From the NCBI RefSeq assembly GCF_000006565.2, contig NC_031478.1, forward strand, positions 3,057,127 through 3,121,126: a stretch of 64,000 bases of DNA, read 5' to 3'. The notes under the pieces were generated by a model that saw nothing but the letters and a program-made list of their open reading frames with translations, had not been told where the DNA came from and searched no databases. This DNA is from Toxoplasma gondii ME49 (Eukaryota; Apicomplexa; Conoidasida; Eucoccidiorida; Sarcocystidae). A program made the position numbers and the translations under genes. Positions 14,001-24,384 of this stretch are shown here, piece by piece; within the stretch, counting starts at the first letter, position 1, and the number at the start of each line of letters is the position of its first letter.

Positions 14001-14880
14001 TTGGCAGTTCGGTGGACGCGGTCGCGGCCAAGAGGGAAGCAAATCGAGAAGGAGAGGACGCGGAAGCGTCAAAGGGAAAGAGTTGCTGAAGACAGGGCGA
14101 AGAAACGCGAGAAAAGGGCACGTGGACACTCGCAAGACGGTGCGCGGAAGCGTCTGCAGCTGCCTGTGGAGGGCGAGGAGGCACACGGTTGAGTTTTTCG
14201 CACTTTCCCTCTGAAGAGAAAAGCTCCGCTGTGGCGTTCTGCCCACAAAAAGCCGGGGCGAACCTGCGAAAATCCACTTTTTTCGAAGTGCACGACGGCC
14301 TCAAGTCGAGGCCGCGCTGACACACTTGCGAGGTGTCCATACACCCGAAGCGAGGGCAGCCTCTGCTCGCTGCAGAAAGGAGGAATGGAGGCGTCTCGAG
14401 CGCTGTTTCGGGCGTTTCTCTCTGCCAAAGAGAAGTGCTTGCAGTTGCGTTCGCGGCGCCGCTTGAGAAAAAGCTAATCAGCGGAAGTGAACCTGAGGAT
14501 TCCTGGTGTGCCAACCGAGAGGACGCTGCCTGAACACCCCGCTGTGCCCTGACACACGCGCTGCCAGACGCGGTGGGACTTGTGTCGCCTTCCCCGTGGT
14601 TGGGTCGCGTTTTTTCCTTTTTGACAGAAGCGCCGGCGCGAAGCAGCGTCTGCACACAGCTTTTGTCGGATTTCTGCAGAGCGTAGGGCTCGATTCGCCT
14701 TTCTTCCGCCTCCCTGTCTGTCTTTCCCCGCCACAACTCGCAGGCCGCGCATCCGCCGAGACTGGAGGCTCCAGAGCGGACGAGGTGGCGGCCGCGAGTG
14801 TCTCGGTCGGCCGTCGACTTTTTGCGCTCCACACCAGCCGACGGTTTCCAGCCCTTCGCCTTCGTCCGCCTCCAAACCAT
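5697..14880 (-). CDS. M1 alanyl aminopeptidase (PepN type), complete, 11 exons
   Basis: Exons on the minus strand, in transcript order: 14880-13231, 12300-11917, 11323-11132, 10835-10595, 10211-10133, 9711-9475, 8804-8459, 8191-7865, 7416-7214, 6675-6485, 6106-5697. They total 4260 nt, giving 1419 residues with all phases closing. The substrate-recognition GAMEN motif is at residues 799-803 (10667-10653). The zinc site HEYFH (835-839), followed after 18 residues by Glu858, is the gluzincin HExxH-x18-E signature. The transition-state Tyr lies in [11 protein letters not shown]. The Ig-like and helical C-terminal domains follow. The order matches gamma-proteobacterial PepN and the Plasmodium M1 enzyme. 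Residues 1-480 are a low-complexity extension with a hydrophobic stretch near 318-342 ([16 protein letters not shown]), suggesting secretory entry or membrane anchoring. The start is uncertain: in-frame Met181 (14340) and Met481 (13440) are alternatives. Met481 would drop the hydrophobic stretch and leave a compact enzyme. Confidence 0.92.
6830..6851. repeat. Homopolymer run of 22 G
   Basis: An uninterrupted G22 tract (C22 on the coding strand) in the aminopeptidase intron 6676-7213. It would be length-unstable and is prone to sequencing error. It does not overlap the splice sites. Confidence 0.95.
8841..9175. repeat. (TA)n microsatellite cluster in aminopeptidase intron
   Basis: Three TA tracts, about 8841-8880, 9021-9055 and 9157-9175, in the intron between the exons 9711-9475 and 8804-8459. 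TGCATGCA octamers at about 8886-8895 and 9010-9018 sit beside them. Confidence 0.9.
10437..11052. repeat. (TA)n microsatellites around the GAMEN exon
   Basis: TA tracts at about 10437-10466, 10552-10571, 10877-10923 and 10985-11052 flank the exon 10595-10835. They lie within introns and end 20 or more bases from the splice sites. Confidence 0.9.
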
Positions 14881-17800
14881 CCTGCCTTGCGCTTCGGAAG
14901 GGAGAAAACCGAAAAATCAGAAAAAAGCATGTGTCAGCTTCCGCTGCTGCCAGCGCTCCACCTCGTCGAGTTCTGCACAAAGCGCGAGGCGGCGCGGAGA
15001 TGCAGGAGGCGGCAAGAGTAGAGAGAATTTTTTTTTCGTAAGAAGGTTTAGAGAAACAGATGCAGAGGAGGCGTTTGGAAACAAGAAGAGAACCAAGCAT
15101 GCGCGGCTTCTACATGGACGAGAAAAGGCGAAGGTGCTGACGTGTATAAAGGCCGCCAGGCCAGTGCTGTCAAAAGTCGCGAAAGAAGAGGGAGAGCGAG
15201 ACACACGCGGCGCCCTCTGGAGAGTTTGGGAATTTCGAAGCTTTTCGCAGACGCGTGACGCCTCTGCTCAAAAAGAGCTGTTCTGCCGCTACGGCTTGCT
15301 TTGCGCTTCCAACAGCAGAGTTCCAGTTCCTAGCAAATTGCGAAAACGCTCACTCTTCCTTAGGAGACACCACCGAGACTGAAAAGGAAACCCAACAACG
15401 GAATCGCTGAATCTGGCGAAGTGCCGGGCTGTACGTCCACCTGGAACACGCGGGCTCGAGATGTGCAACCGCGCTCGTGGCGAGTTCCGTTGTCTCGCTT
15501 TCCTGGCAGAGAAAAGAGCCTTTTCTCGATCGTAGACGACAGGAAAGTTCGCGACGAGTGCCAGCTGCACACGGCGGACTGGATTTGGTTCAGGCGGAAG
15601 GACGATGGCGGCCGAGACTCGCGACGACGTTCCTCTTTTCGAAGCGAGAAGGGAACGACATTCCAGATATTGCGCCTAGAACGCAACGGAGTGGTTGTCG
15701 CCTTCGGACTGAATCGGCGCCTCGAAGGCGGCCAGTGCTTCCGACCGGCATCGCGCTTTCCGCTTCTCTTATGTTCGCGCCTGCAGTAAATGTTGTGACG
15801 GACAGCTTGTACTCTAGACAGCCTCAGCAGGACTCGCCACACAGCCGGCGCGTTGCTAGTCAAGCGAGGGTGCAAGGCTGTGCTGCCCAGGCCAGTAGCG
15901 CGTTCACAGCAGAAAAATGAAGTGTTGAGGAGAATAGGGAGGGCACGCCTGAAGGCCGCAGACTTCTGAAGAATCGCCGACCTGGAGACGCCTTTCTCCA
16001 TCCCAGGACGAGACAGCCCACGAGCACGCGACGGCTGTCTCCGGCGTTCGCTTGCTCTTTGCTGAGGAAGAGACGATGCGACGCTAGGCCGAGTCTCGAA
16101 GAAGGAGCAAAGGCAGACCAGGAGAACGCATGCCTCGCGAGCGACACAGATGATTCTCCGCGACTGACGCAAAGCGCTGCTTAGACTCCAGCGAGTCCCC
16201 GCGCCCCTGAGTATCTGTGCAGTCGAGAGTACTTCCTTCCCAGTGTTAGCTTCTCTCCTCACCATCTCGTTTTCAGTGGCTCTCGGTGCCGAGCCAAGAA
16301 CAGAACGCAAAGGCAACCAAACGGAGAGGCGAAACAGACACACAGTTGAAGACCTGTGGCACTTCGACAGTGCGGTCGCTCCGACCTCTTCCTTGTGCTG
16401 CTGTATGTCAGCTCTCACGACTCGCGAGGACAGTCCAGCTGGAGGTACCGTGAACCTGTGTGTCTACTTTCGTCTCGTATAGTCACAAGTCTCTCACAAG
16501 TTCGCGCTACAGCCAGTGCTCTCCTTGGATATGAACCTCGTGGAGACAAACGCGTTGCTCAGCCGCCAGAAAGTCGCCGCGCATGTTCCTCTCCGGGAAG
16601 AAGCCACATGGGCATCAAGATATATACACGTATATATATTATGATACCTGTGTTTATGTAAAGATAGAGATTCATGCAAGTATATATGTGTGTAGAAATG
16701 GTAAGCTAGGGAGAGGGAAAAGATGCAGTTAAGAAGAGCGTTCGCGGCTTACATGCACGACAGGAGGGAGGAGATGCATTCTGTGTGAGAAGCGCAAAAT
16801 ATAAGTGGACTCACTCAGCGCCACTCCGAGCAGGAAGGCTTCTTAGAAAAACGAAACCACACAGTGAGGCTCCACACAGACGTCACTTTTTCTGTGCAGA
16901 TATGTCTGGGGCTCCAGTGTGTATCACTTTTTATCTGAGAAACACCAAAATGTGTGCCTAGTCGGAGACCTTATATTCACGCAAACAGTCAATGGCATTC
17001 GCTGAAGAAAGACAGCGACAAACGAAAGACCCGAGACCACACGCACTGCGTCGTGCCGAGAGAAACGCGTCTGTGGCCTCGGTGAGAAAAACATTCCTTT
17101 CCGCACGAAACAAAGTGAACCTGTTCGCCAGAAAAATCTGCAAGACGACATATATATATATATATACATGCACATATGTGTTTACTTTGAAGTACAATTG
17201 TGTCGCGGGAGTCGCGAAAGTGAGATGGTCTTCGTTACTTCAGAACATGGAGGGAATTAAGTCGCCTTTTGTGTACGAAGAAGAATGGGCGTCTTCAGAG
17301 CCTCTAGAGGCTTGGGGTGAGATTCAGTTGCTGCAAAAGTTTCTCGTTCGCTTCGTGACCTCGACATGAGCGCACTCGTCTGGAAGAGTCGCACAGATGC
17401 CACACATGTCTTCCACATGTGCATGGGAGACGGTGAAGGCGAGAAACGTGGTGAGATCCGTCGTACGGCACACCCCAAAGCAACGCAAAAAACGAGCGAG
17501 ACGACGGGGAGAAAGAAGCTGGCGAAGAACGCACAAGTCTGCAGTCTCTTTCGCAGACAGCGACTCAGTAAAAAAATTCCGTTTGCTGCCGCGTCGCCAC
17601 TTCCGTCCTTGGGAGTCCATTCTTCTGCCTTTATCATGACATTTGACTTTCAACAACGGTGGGTTGGCGAGCAAACGCCTTTCTTTCTCTCGCAAACATG
17701 TTCGCGAATCCCTCCTGTTCTCATGTTCTTCTACCACCTCTCCTGTCGCGCCTTGTCTTCGTCTTCCTTTCTCTGTGTAGACGCTCTCTCTTCCTCTGCA

Positions 17801-17931
17801 TCGGTAGCTGTTGAAACGCATCTTTCTATTCGCTCCCAGTTTTGTCTCTCTTTCTGCGTACACATCTCTTTCAATCGTGGTCCATCGGTTCCTCCTCTCT
17901 GTTTCTTCGCCTCAGTCGAAGTGTTCGACGT
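14881..17931. other. Spacer upstream of the complete aminopeptidase gene
   Basis: About 3 kb between the first aminopeptidase codon and the stop of the next minus-strand gene. It should contain the aminopeptidase promoter and 5' UTR plus the 3' UTR of the neighbour. The longest open frame (minus, 16418-15360) begins at GTG, is Arg/Ser-rich and shows no recognisable domain, so I do not call it. A TA tract lies at about 17149-17167 and a palindrome-family element at 15428-15441. No promoter motif can be assigned with confidence. Confidence 0.55.
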
Positions 17932-19324
17932 CTACTCTTCTCCCGCTCGGCCTCGAGCTGCAGCCAGAGCAGCAGCTTCTGCGTTTGCTTTCTTCCTCTT
18001 CGCCTGCTCCATTCTTTCGCGTTCAGCTTCCACCCACTCAAAGTCGTCAGGAGTCATCAGCTTCATGGTCGTGTAGGTCAGGCCGACGACGAAGAACAGC
18101 ATCCCCCAGCCGTAGAGAAAGACCTGCAGAGAGACAGGAACCGCGAGCAGGAAGAAAGGAAAAGCAGTGACAACGCTGCCTCTCTGGAGATGCTGGCACC
18201 CTCGAATCGCCCTGAAAGAGAAACTGAAACAAGGTTGGAAAGCCGACTGTAACAGTATCAGGTCGCTGAGCAATCTAAGCGACGCACCCATCCCAGAGGC
18301 CCACACTTTTCTCTCCCTCCTTGTTTGCTTTCTCTTTCTTTCTCTGCTCCTTTATCTTTCTTTCTTTTCTTCTCTTTTCTCTTCCTCCTCCTTTCCCTCT
18401 CTCTCTTTCTCCCTGTCGACGCTCCTCTTTCGTTTCCTCTGCGCTGAACAGAGATTTCGCGTTTCCCTCCACTTCGCGGGTCCTCAGCGAAAAGCCTCTT
18501 GATTCAGGGAAAAGACTATCCGCAAAGGAGGTGCCTGCAGTGTATCCTCTCAGTCTGGCAACGCCCGGTTTATTCGACTTCAGAAACGCAAATTAAACAC
18601 GCAATGTCGTCAAAGATAACGGCCTGCTCCTGAAGGTTTAAAAAAGACTTGTGAAGTCTTTGTCTCCATTTCTCGAAGGTCGGAAAGTCTTCGCAGTTCT
18701 CCGTGGCGAAGGTACCTTCAGTTCCGTGGAGAAGCGTTCAGTCTTTCCGTGCATGAACGCTTGAAAGGACTCGCGGTGTATGTCCAGAGGATTCGGAGCG
18801 CCTGCAGGCCAGCTGTAAGTACCGTCGAAGGCGTTCGGGACCCGCGGCCGCGCTCGCTCGACTTCCAGCCAGGTGTCGCTGTTGGAGGACTTCCTGGATT
18901 TCTCTGCGGGCTCAGAGGACATGCCGCGAAGAGAGAAACGCGATGCGACGACGGAGGGAGACGCTGGAGAAAGGGAAGCGCATGCAGCAGAGACGGCGTT
19001 CGGAGAACTCCCAGAACGGCCGCGCCCCGAGAAAGGAGAACAAGAGCAAGAGGACCGGCTGCGCAAAGACGACGAAGAAGAGACAGAGGAAGACACCGAG
19101 GAGGGAGAAGAAGACGCCAGCCTGGAGAAAGGAGAAAAGGATGAGCAGAGGAGGGCAGAGGAGGAGTTGGAGGAGGCGGAGAAGGAAGGGCAGGAGGAAG
19201 AATGCATACTTTTTGAGAATTGGAGAGCGCAGACCGAGAGTGGAGAAGCGTGGCGGTGAAGGAAGAGAGAGAGAGAGGGAGAGAGAGTGAAGGAAGAACG
19301 ACAAGACTGGAGAGGCCCGAACAT
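17932..19324 (-). CDS. Single-span membrane protein with presequence-like N-terminus, possibly mitochondrial
   Basis: Two exons, 19324-18716 and 18123-17932, give 266 residues with phase-0 joining (AAG|GT donor, TCTGCAG acceptor). Residues 1 to about 130 are very Ser-rich with scattered Arg and almost no acidic residues, as in apicomplexan mitochondrial leaders. A folded-looking segment follows (DTWLEVERARPRVPNAFDGT, then YSWPAGAPNPLDIHRESF). The second exon opens with one hydrophobic helix (FLYGWGMLFFVVGLTYTTM) and ends in a charged Ala/Arg/Glu-rich helix (FEWVEAERERMEQAKRKK). This arrangement of leader, soluble part, one span and charged tail resembles small accessory subunits of the respiratory chain or ATP synthase. 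That is inference; I recognise no named family. The start could instead be an internal Met just before SSEPAEKSRK. Confidence 0.7.
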
Positions 19325-20404
19325 TGTGGTGGAGGTGACTCGACAGAAAGCGAAGGAAGAGAGAGTGTTCGGGGGAAAAACTTGAAGAAAAGGGTGATCT
19401 GAACTTTTTCGAAGCTTGGGAAGAACTTTTTCGAAGCTTGGGAAAAAGCCAAGAGTCCGCAATGTGCGCGGCCCTCGCAGACAGTCCGCCTTTGTCAACT
19501 CGAGGTTTGGTAGGCGCTCTTCTCCAGTGTATGTACACCAGGCGAAACAGAGCGGAAGAGTCCACGAAGCAAATTCTTCGCTCTGTCCCTAGTCGCCTGC
19601 AGAGGAAACGAAGAGTATTCATCCGAGAACAAAGATGTTTCGAGAGGAAAGCGTTTTCTCGCTCTCTCTCGCCTCTCACAAAGGTTTCCGGAGTCGAGAG
19701 AGGTACAACTTTACGCAGCAGCTCGGCCGATGTGTGCGTGGCGGTCCATGCAACAGACGCGCAGGAATTCCTGGAGATTTTTTCTCGTAAAAAAAGCGCA
19801 ACAGAGCTCCTTCCCCGCTCTTCTCTATGTGTGCTTTATACTTCGAATGCAGACATCGAAGTTGAGGCCTCGCTTCCCCCCCAGGTTGATTGGAGGCGCA
19901 CAGGAAGTGTGTTTCTACAGAAACGCGTCCTGTTGATGAAGATCACATGTACTAGAGCTCGATGATCTCACCACGCCAGGAAAACAAGACACACAAACCT
20001 GGATTATTCGACACAAAACGGCTCGGAAAGAGCCCAGTGAAACGAAAGGAAGGAAAACGCAGAACGAAGGAGGCTAGGATACATAGACTCCGAAAAGGAA
20101 AGATCTGGAGGCACTCGAAGACAGTTGGTGACAGTTCGGGACACTCAGGGACAGTTGAAGACAGTGAAGGAGAAAAGGTTTCGCCTTCCTTTTCCTGCGT
20201 TGTGGCAGAAGTGAGGATAGGCAGTGTCTTCTCATACAGGAAGAACAAGGGGGAAGAAAAGCGAAACACTTGACTCAGACCCTCGTCTGACAAAATGAAG
20301 CGAAGAGAGGAACTGCTTGGTCACATAAGAATGAGTAAAAACTGATAAGGAGGGAGAAGCGAAGGGGACAGTGGGGCTGAAGAGCCGTCGTTTTCTTGAT
20401 TCGA

Positions 20405-20418
20405 GGTGTACGTACACC
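20405..20418. repeat. Perfect 14-bp palindrome GGTGTACGTACACC
   Basis: An exact self-complementary 14-mer in intergenic DNA. It is the reference copy of the dispersed GGTGT-N4-ACACC family and is identical to the copy at 27594-27607. Confidence 0.9.
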
Positions 20419-23400
20419 GTATTCTGAGGAACTTCGTCTTCAGCTATTTCCTCTCCGGATTCGACGGTGGGGACAAAGCTTCCGGTTGGACTGAGTTAGG
20501 AGAAGACACTCGCAAATGCGCAAGACGCTTCTCAAGCATACGCAGACGCTGGAAAACAACAGAACTGTCGCGAAATAACGAACACAGCGTTGTCTTTATG
20601 GCCACTGCAGGTGGCGATGGTTTTGGTTAAGGCCTGTGTCTTCTCACTGGTGTGCATTTCAGTCACGTTATTGTAGGTGTTCTCTGTGGATTCTTCAATC
20701 GTGGCAAGCAAAGGAATGGCACAGTGAAATCCTTCGATCAAGTTTGCAGGGACTTCCCCCGTGTCGCGACAGCTGCGCGCGAGGCTGCTGAAGCTGCGAA
20801 TACCCACGGAAGAGCCAGCGCGAGTTGTTCGGAAAAGAGTTGCTGAATGGCGACAAATAGACGAAATCCGCTTTCCAATATCTCACCAAGTGTAACAACG
20901 CTAGCTGTTCCTCCTTGTCGAAAAAGCGACCGAGTGACAGCTGATGTGCCTCTGGAATCGCTGTGTTGGACTTGGAGTCCACTTCAGAAGCGTCTCGTCC
21001 CCGAGCGGTGGCTGTTGGGCGGGGAACGGAAACAATGCTTCCGAGCGAAAATCCTCAAAACCATCGATCATTACGTGCTGTCACTGCAGTCAACACTCAG
21101 AGCACCTTTTTCCCGGTTCTCAGAAGTACTCTTCAACCGAGAAGGGCGACTGATTTGAAAGAGACACTTGCGAGGGCAAGTGAAGCGCATTAGCCTCTGC
21201 ATGTTCATGTATGTAGGAATGCTGACGCGAAGAAGCGAGTTGAGCATTCAGAAAGTTTTCGGCATTTCTTGCAGAGTTGAAGGCACAATCCCCACAGTCT
21301 ACTCCACCTCAGGAACTCCCTAACAGGACCTGTATTCTGAAGGCAAACCGGATTCCCAGTGGCTTGACAGATTCTCTGGAATCATTGCAGTGTGAAATCC
21401 AGAAAGAAGCTTGTACGCACATGTTGATTTTTCAAGATACAGTGGATATTCTACTTGATGCACTTGACGTGACGGTCACGGGAAGCGCAGGACAACTTTG
21501 CTCCGGTAGTCAGAAGACTTCAAGATCTAAACCAGGTATCCAGTTGGGAGCATACAATATACTCCGCAGAAAAAGCTTGTACACAATCCTGTCTCAGAGA
21601 CGAAAACTTCAACCACGATGGTCCTGATCATACTAGCATCCTCTTGTAGTCGTTTCCTCTCGCTCGTGTCAACACGAGGGATGGCAGCAGAGCATATATT
21701 ACGCCTAGAACATGCGCGATGTGAAATAACCTGAGTACCGAAGGATGGTGAAGGCCCACACTTTCAGCTGTTTTAAGAGTGACGAGCGACGAAGACACAC
21801 CACGAGGGAGAGGAGCAGGCAGAACTGAGGGGTGTCCGTAGTTTTTCCAGATGAGAGAAACAAGGGCTCCACAAGGTTAACAGGCCCCACGAACAGGGTA
21901 AGCACGCCGGAGACACAGTGAACATGGGGATACATTCCAGCGACAAGCGTTATCACCCTAGCTATGTTCTGCTTGATTGAAACCGGGTGCTAGGGGTTAG
22001 AGCCGCATTTCAGCCTCTGTGTGGCTGTTTGTCCTGCCAAAAACGCTGCTAAATCTCCTCCTTGGTGTGTATCTGACAATGGGACTTTACCATCAGTTCT
22101 GTTCCAGGAGATCGTGGGAGTCTGTGCGACGGCGTCTCTCTTCTAGCGGCTGGCTGTCTATCACACGCTTGTCTTCAGCTCCTCTTGTGTTCTTGCGTGA
22201 TGCACCTTGCTTCAACTCTAAGCTTGCTTTCGCGTTCCCTGATGTTTTCTTTGTCGGGGCCTTTGCCGTGACAGAGCTACATACAGCATCACCTTTGTTG
22301 AGTTCTCTGTGTTCAGATGATTGCTGAAACACTCAGGGTTGACGGAGTCCATACTGAGTCAAAGCCCACCCGAATAAAAAATGGACACGACCCCAGCAAG
22401 TACATCCGAGCAGCTCCACAACGGCGATGGGGATTCGACTGCTTGTCCGGCCGTTTCAACGGAGATCGAATTTTGATTTCCTTGTCTTGGAAGGTACCTA
22501 GCAGAAAGTACTTTGTCGCTTCGGCATTATCATGGCCAACCTATACGACTTGGTTCGCTGTATCTCACACTGGAGTCCGACTCAGTTTCCTTATTAGAAC
22601 GAACATAACGAATTTGACTGTGTCTTTAGTCTCATAGCTGCAGTCAGATAAAAGTGACATTCCAGAGATCTGTATCTTGGATCATGTACAGTGCCCATGT
22701 CTACTGACACAGTCATGACTCCTGAACGCCGGTGACGACAAGCTCTTGTAATACCCGACAGAGAGGCCTTCTCTCAGAAAAGCATTGGATCAAGAAGCAA
22801 TGTGCTTTGACGGGAAAAGAAAGTCAAAAGCCTCTCTCTACGATGTGACACGCCTGCGGAGACACAACTGACACGACAGCGACCGGCCATCTCTGTCGAG
22901 TACAGGGTTTAGAGTTCCGGAATGATGCGAACAGCGGGCAGAAGGTGCGTGTGGAACGGTACTATCGCGAGGAGTCCGAGAAACCAAGTGAAGCGCAAAG
23001 AAGGGCACTCCTGACGCGTTTTTAAGGAAAACCCCTTCCCTCGGCGTATATTCGGAGGTACAGCATTATTTCTTGGGGGGCTGGCATGCTGCGAACAGCC
23101 TCGTGCCCTGAGAAAATGAGGATCCCGCTGTTCCTGGCCCTTCGTAGATTGCAAAGCCTTTCTTTCTTGCTTTGCCGTCTCCAGAACTCCTTCTCTTCCG
23201 TCGACTGGCTGTGATTTGCTCGCGACGTGGCGGGGAAAAATCGTTTGCCGTGTCGGGTGTACATACGCTCCGCTCTGCTTGGTCGAGCACGTCGTTTCAC
23301 TCAAGTTCGGTTCTGCGCTCGAGTTTCTGCGGATTTCCGCGCCCTTTCTTGTCTTTGCCGTTTTCCAGGGCTTTCTGCTGAACGGCGCCGCTCAAGCAGT

Positions 23401-23664
23401 GAGGCGAGAGCTCAGGGAAGACTCTCTGTCTTTGGAACTGCCAAGGTTCTTGCGCCTGGATCCCCGGCTTCAATCGACGTTCGCGGGAGTGACTGCCGCC
23501 TCTCACTCCGGAACGGCTGTTTTCCACGCGTTTCTCGTCCCAAAATTCCGCTTTTCCGTCGTAACGTCCCTCTTCGCTGTGCCGTCTGGAAAATTCCTCT
23601 CACCGGTCGCCGCTGGCTCAGAGGACCGCCTGCGGACGAAGGCGAGTTCTGCATGTGACCGTGT

Positions 23665-23678
23665 GCTGTACGTACAGC
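23665..23678. repeat. Perfect 14-bp palindrome GCTGTACGTACAGC
   Basis: A self-complementary 14-mer differing from the reference family member by the compensating pair GC/GC at positions 2 and 13, so symmetry is kept although the sequence changed. Confidence 0.85.
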
Positions 23679-24384
23679 CCGGCGTCACCGCCCCACGATC
23701 TGTCGCTCGCGGGGAGTTTTCTCCTTTCTGTTCGTTTTCTCAGCTGCAACAGCTTCTCGTTTCCGGAGTTGCCTTCCTGCGTAGACAAAGTTCGCCGACA
23801 GAGAGGGAAACGGCTCGAACTGGAGAAGAACCGCGGGCGTCCGGGTGCTCTTCACCGGCGACACCGACTTAGGAGAGTTCTTTGGAATCTCAAAGAAAAA
23901 AACGCCTTTGAAAGACCGACACCGGAAAAGTAGGGTCTCTTGCAGGGGGACCTCGCGTGTCGCTTTCGTGTTCGGTGCCGATTTTCGCTTCACGTTCTCA
24001 TTTGTTCACTGCAAAGCCCCCCATTCCCAGACGCCGATTTCTGATTCACACCCCTGCGACCTCGCGAAGACTCTTGTTTTTCTTCCCACTAACGGAACCG
24101 GCTTTTCCACTGTTTCTGTCCCAATGGAAAGGGTCCGTTTCTGCCGCCTCGTTGCCCTCTCTCAGCTCACTGGAATTCCATGAAAACCGAGGAAACGCCT
24201 ATCCCTGCGAGTTCCCTTGCCTCTGGAGTTCTCCCTTTCGCCTTTTCCTGAGCTGAGTGTGCCTCTTCCTCCCTGTTTTTCAGGTTTACGAGACACACTC
24301 TTCCCTGCGAATTGCTTTCAGAACGCGTCACTGGTCCGCCGCCTCCCCCGCCTCTCGTCTTCTCCCTCGTCGCGGTCGTTCGCC

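Larger units (their letters stand above)
19325..24384. other. Divergent intergenic region
   Basis: About 5 kb between a minus-strand start (19324) and the plus-strand PA28 start (24385), so it should contain two promoters and 5' UTRs. I see no supported gene: ORFs are under 220 codons and lack domains. The longest (plus, 23216-23872) looks like 5' leader of PA28. It holds a 22-bp tandem duplication (19401-19444) and four palindrome-family elements (19526, 20405, 23256, 23665). Confidence 0.55.

Noticed and set aside
13467..14214. Long Arg-rich plus-strand frames opposite the first aminopeptidase exon
   Set aside because: They are the antisense of a coding exon; the minus frame continues into a phase-perfect gene.
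15360..16418. Minus-strand open frame of 352 codons upstream of the aminopeptidase
   Set aside because: Begins at GTG, is Arg/Ser-rich without domain or splice support, and sits where the 5' leader or promoter is expected.
23216..23872. Plus-strand frame of 218 codons upstream of PA28
   Set aside because: No family match and out of phase with PA28 exons; more likely 5' leader.
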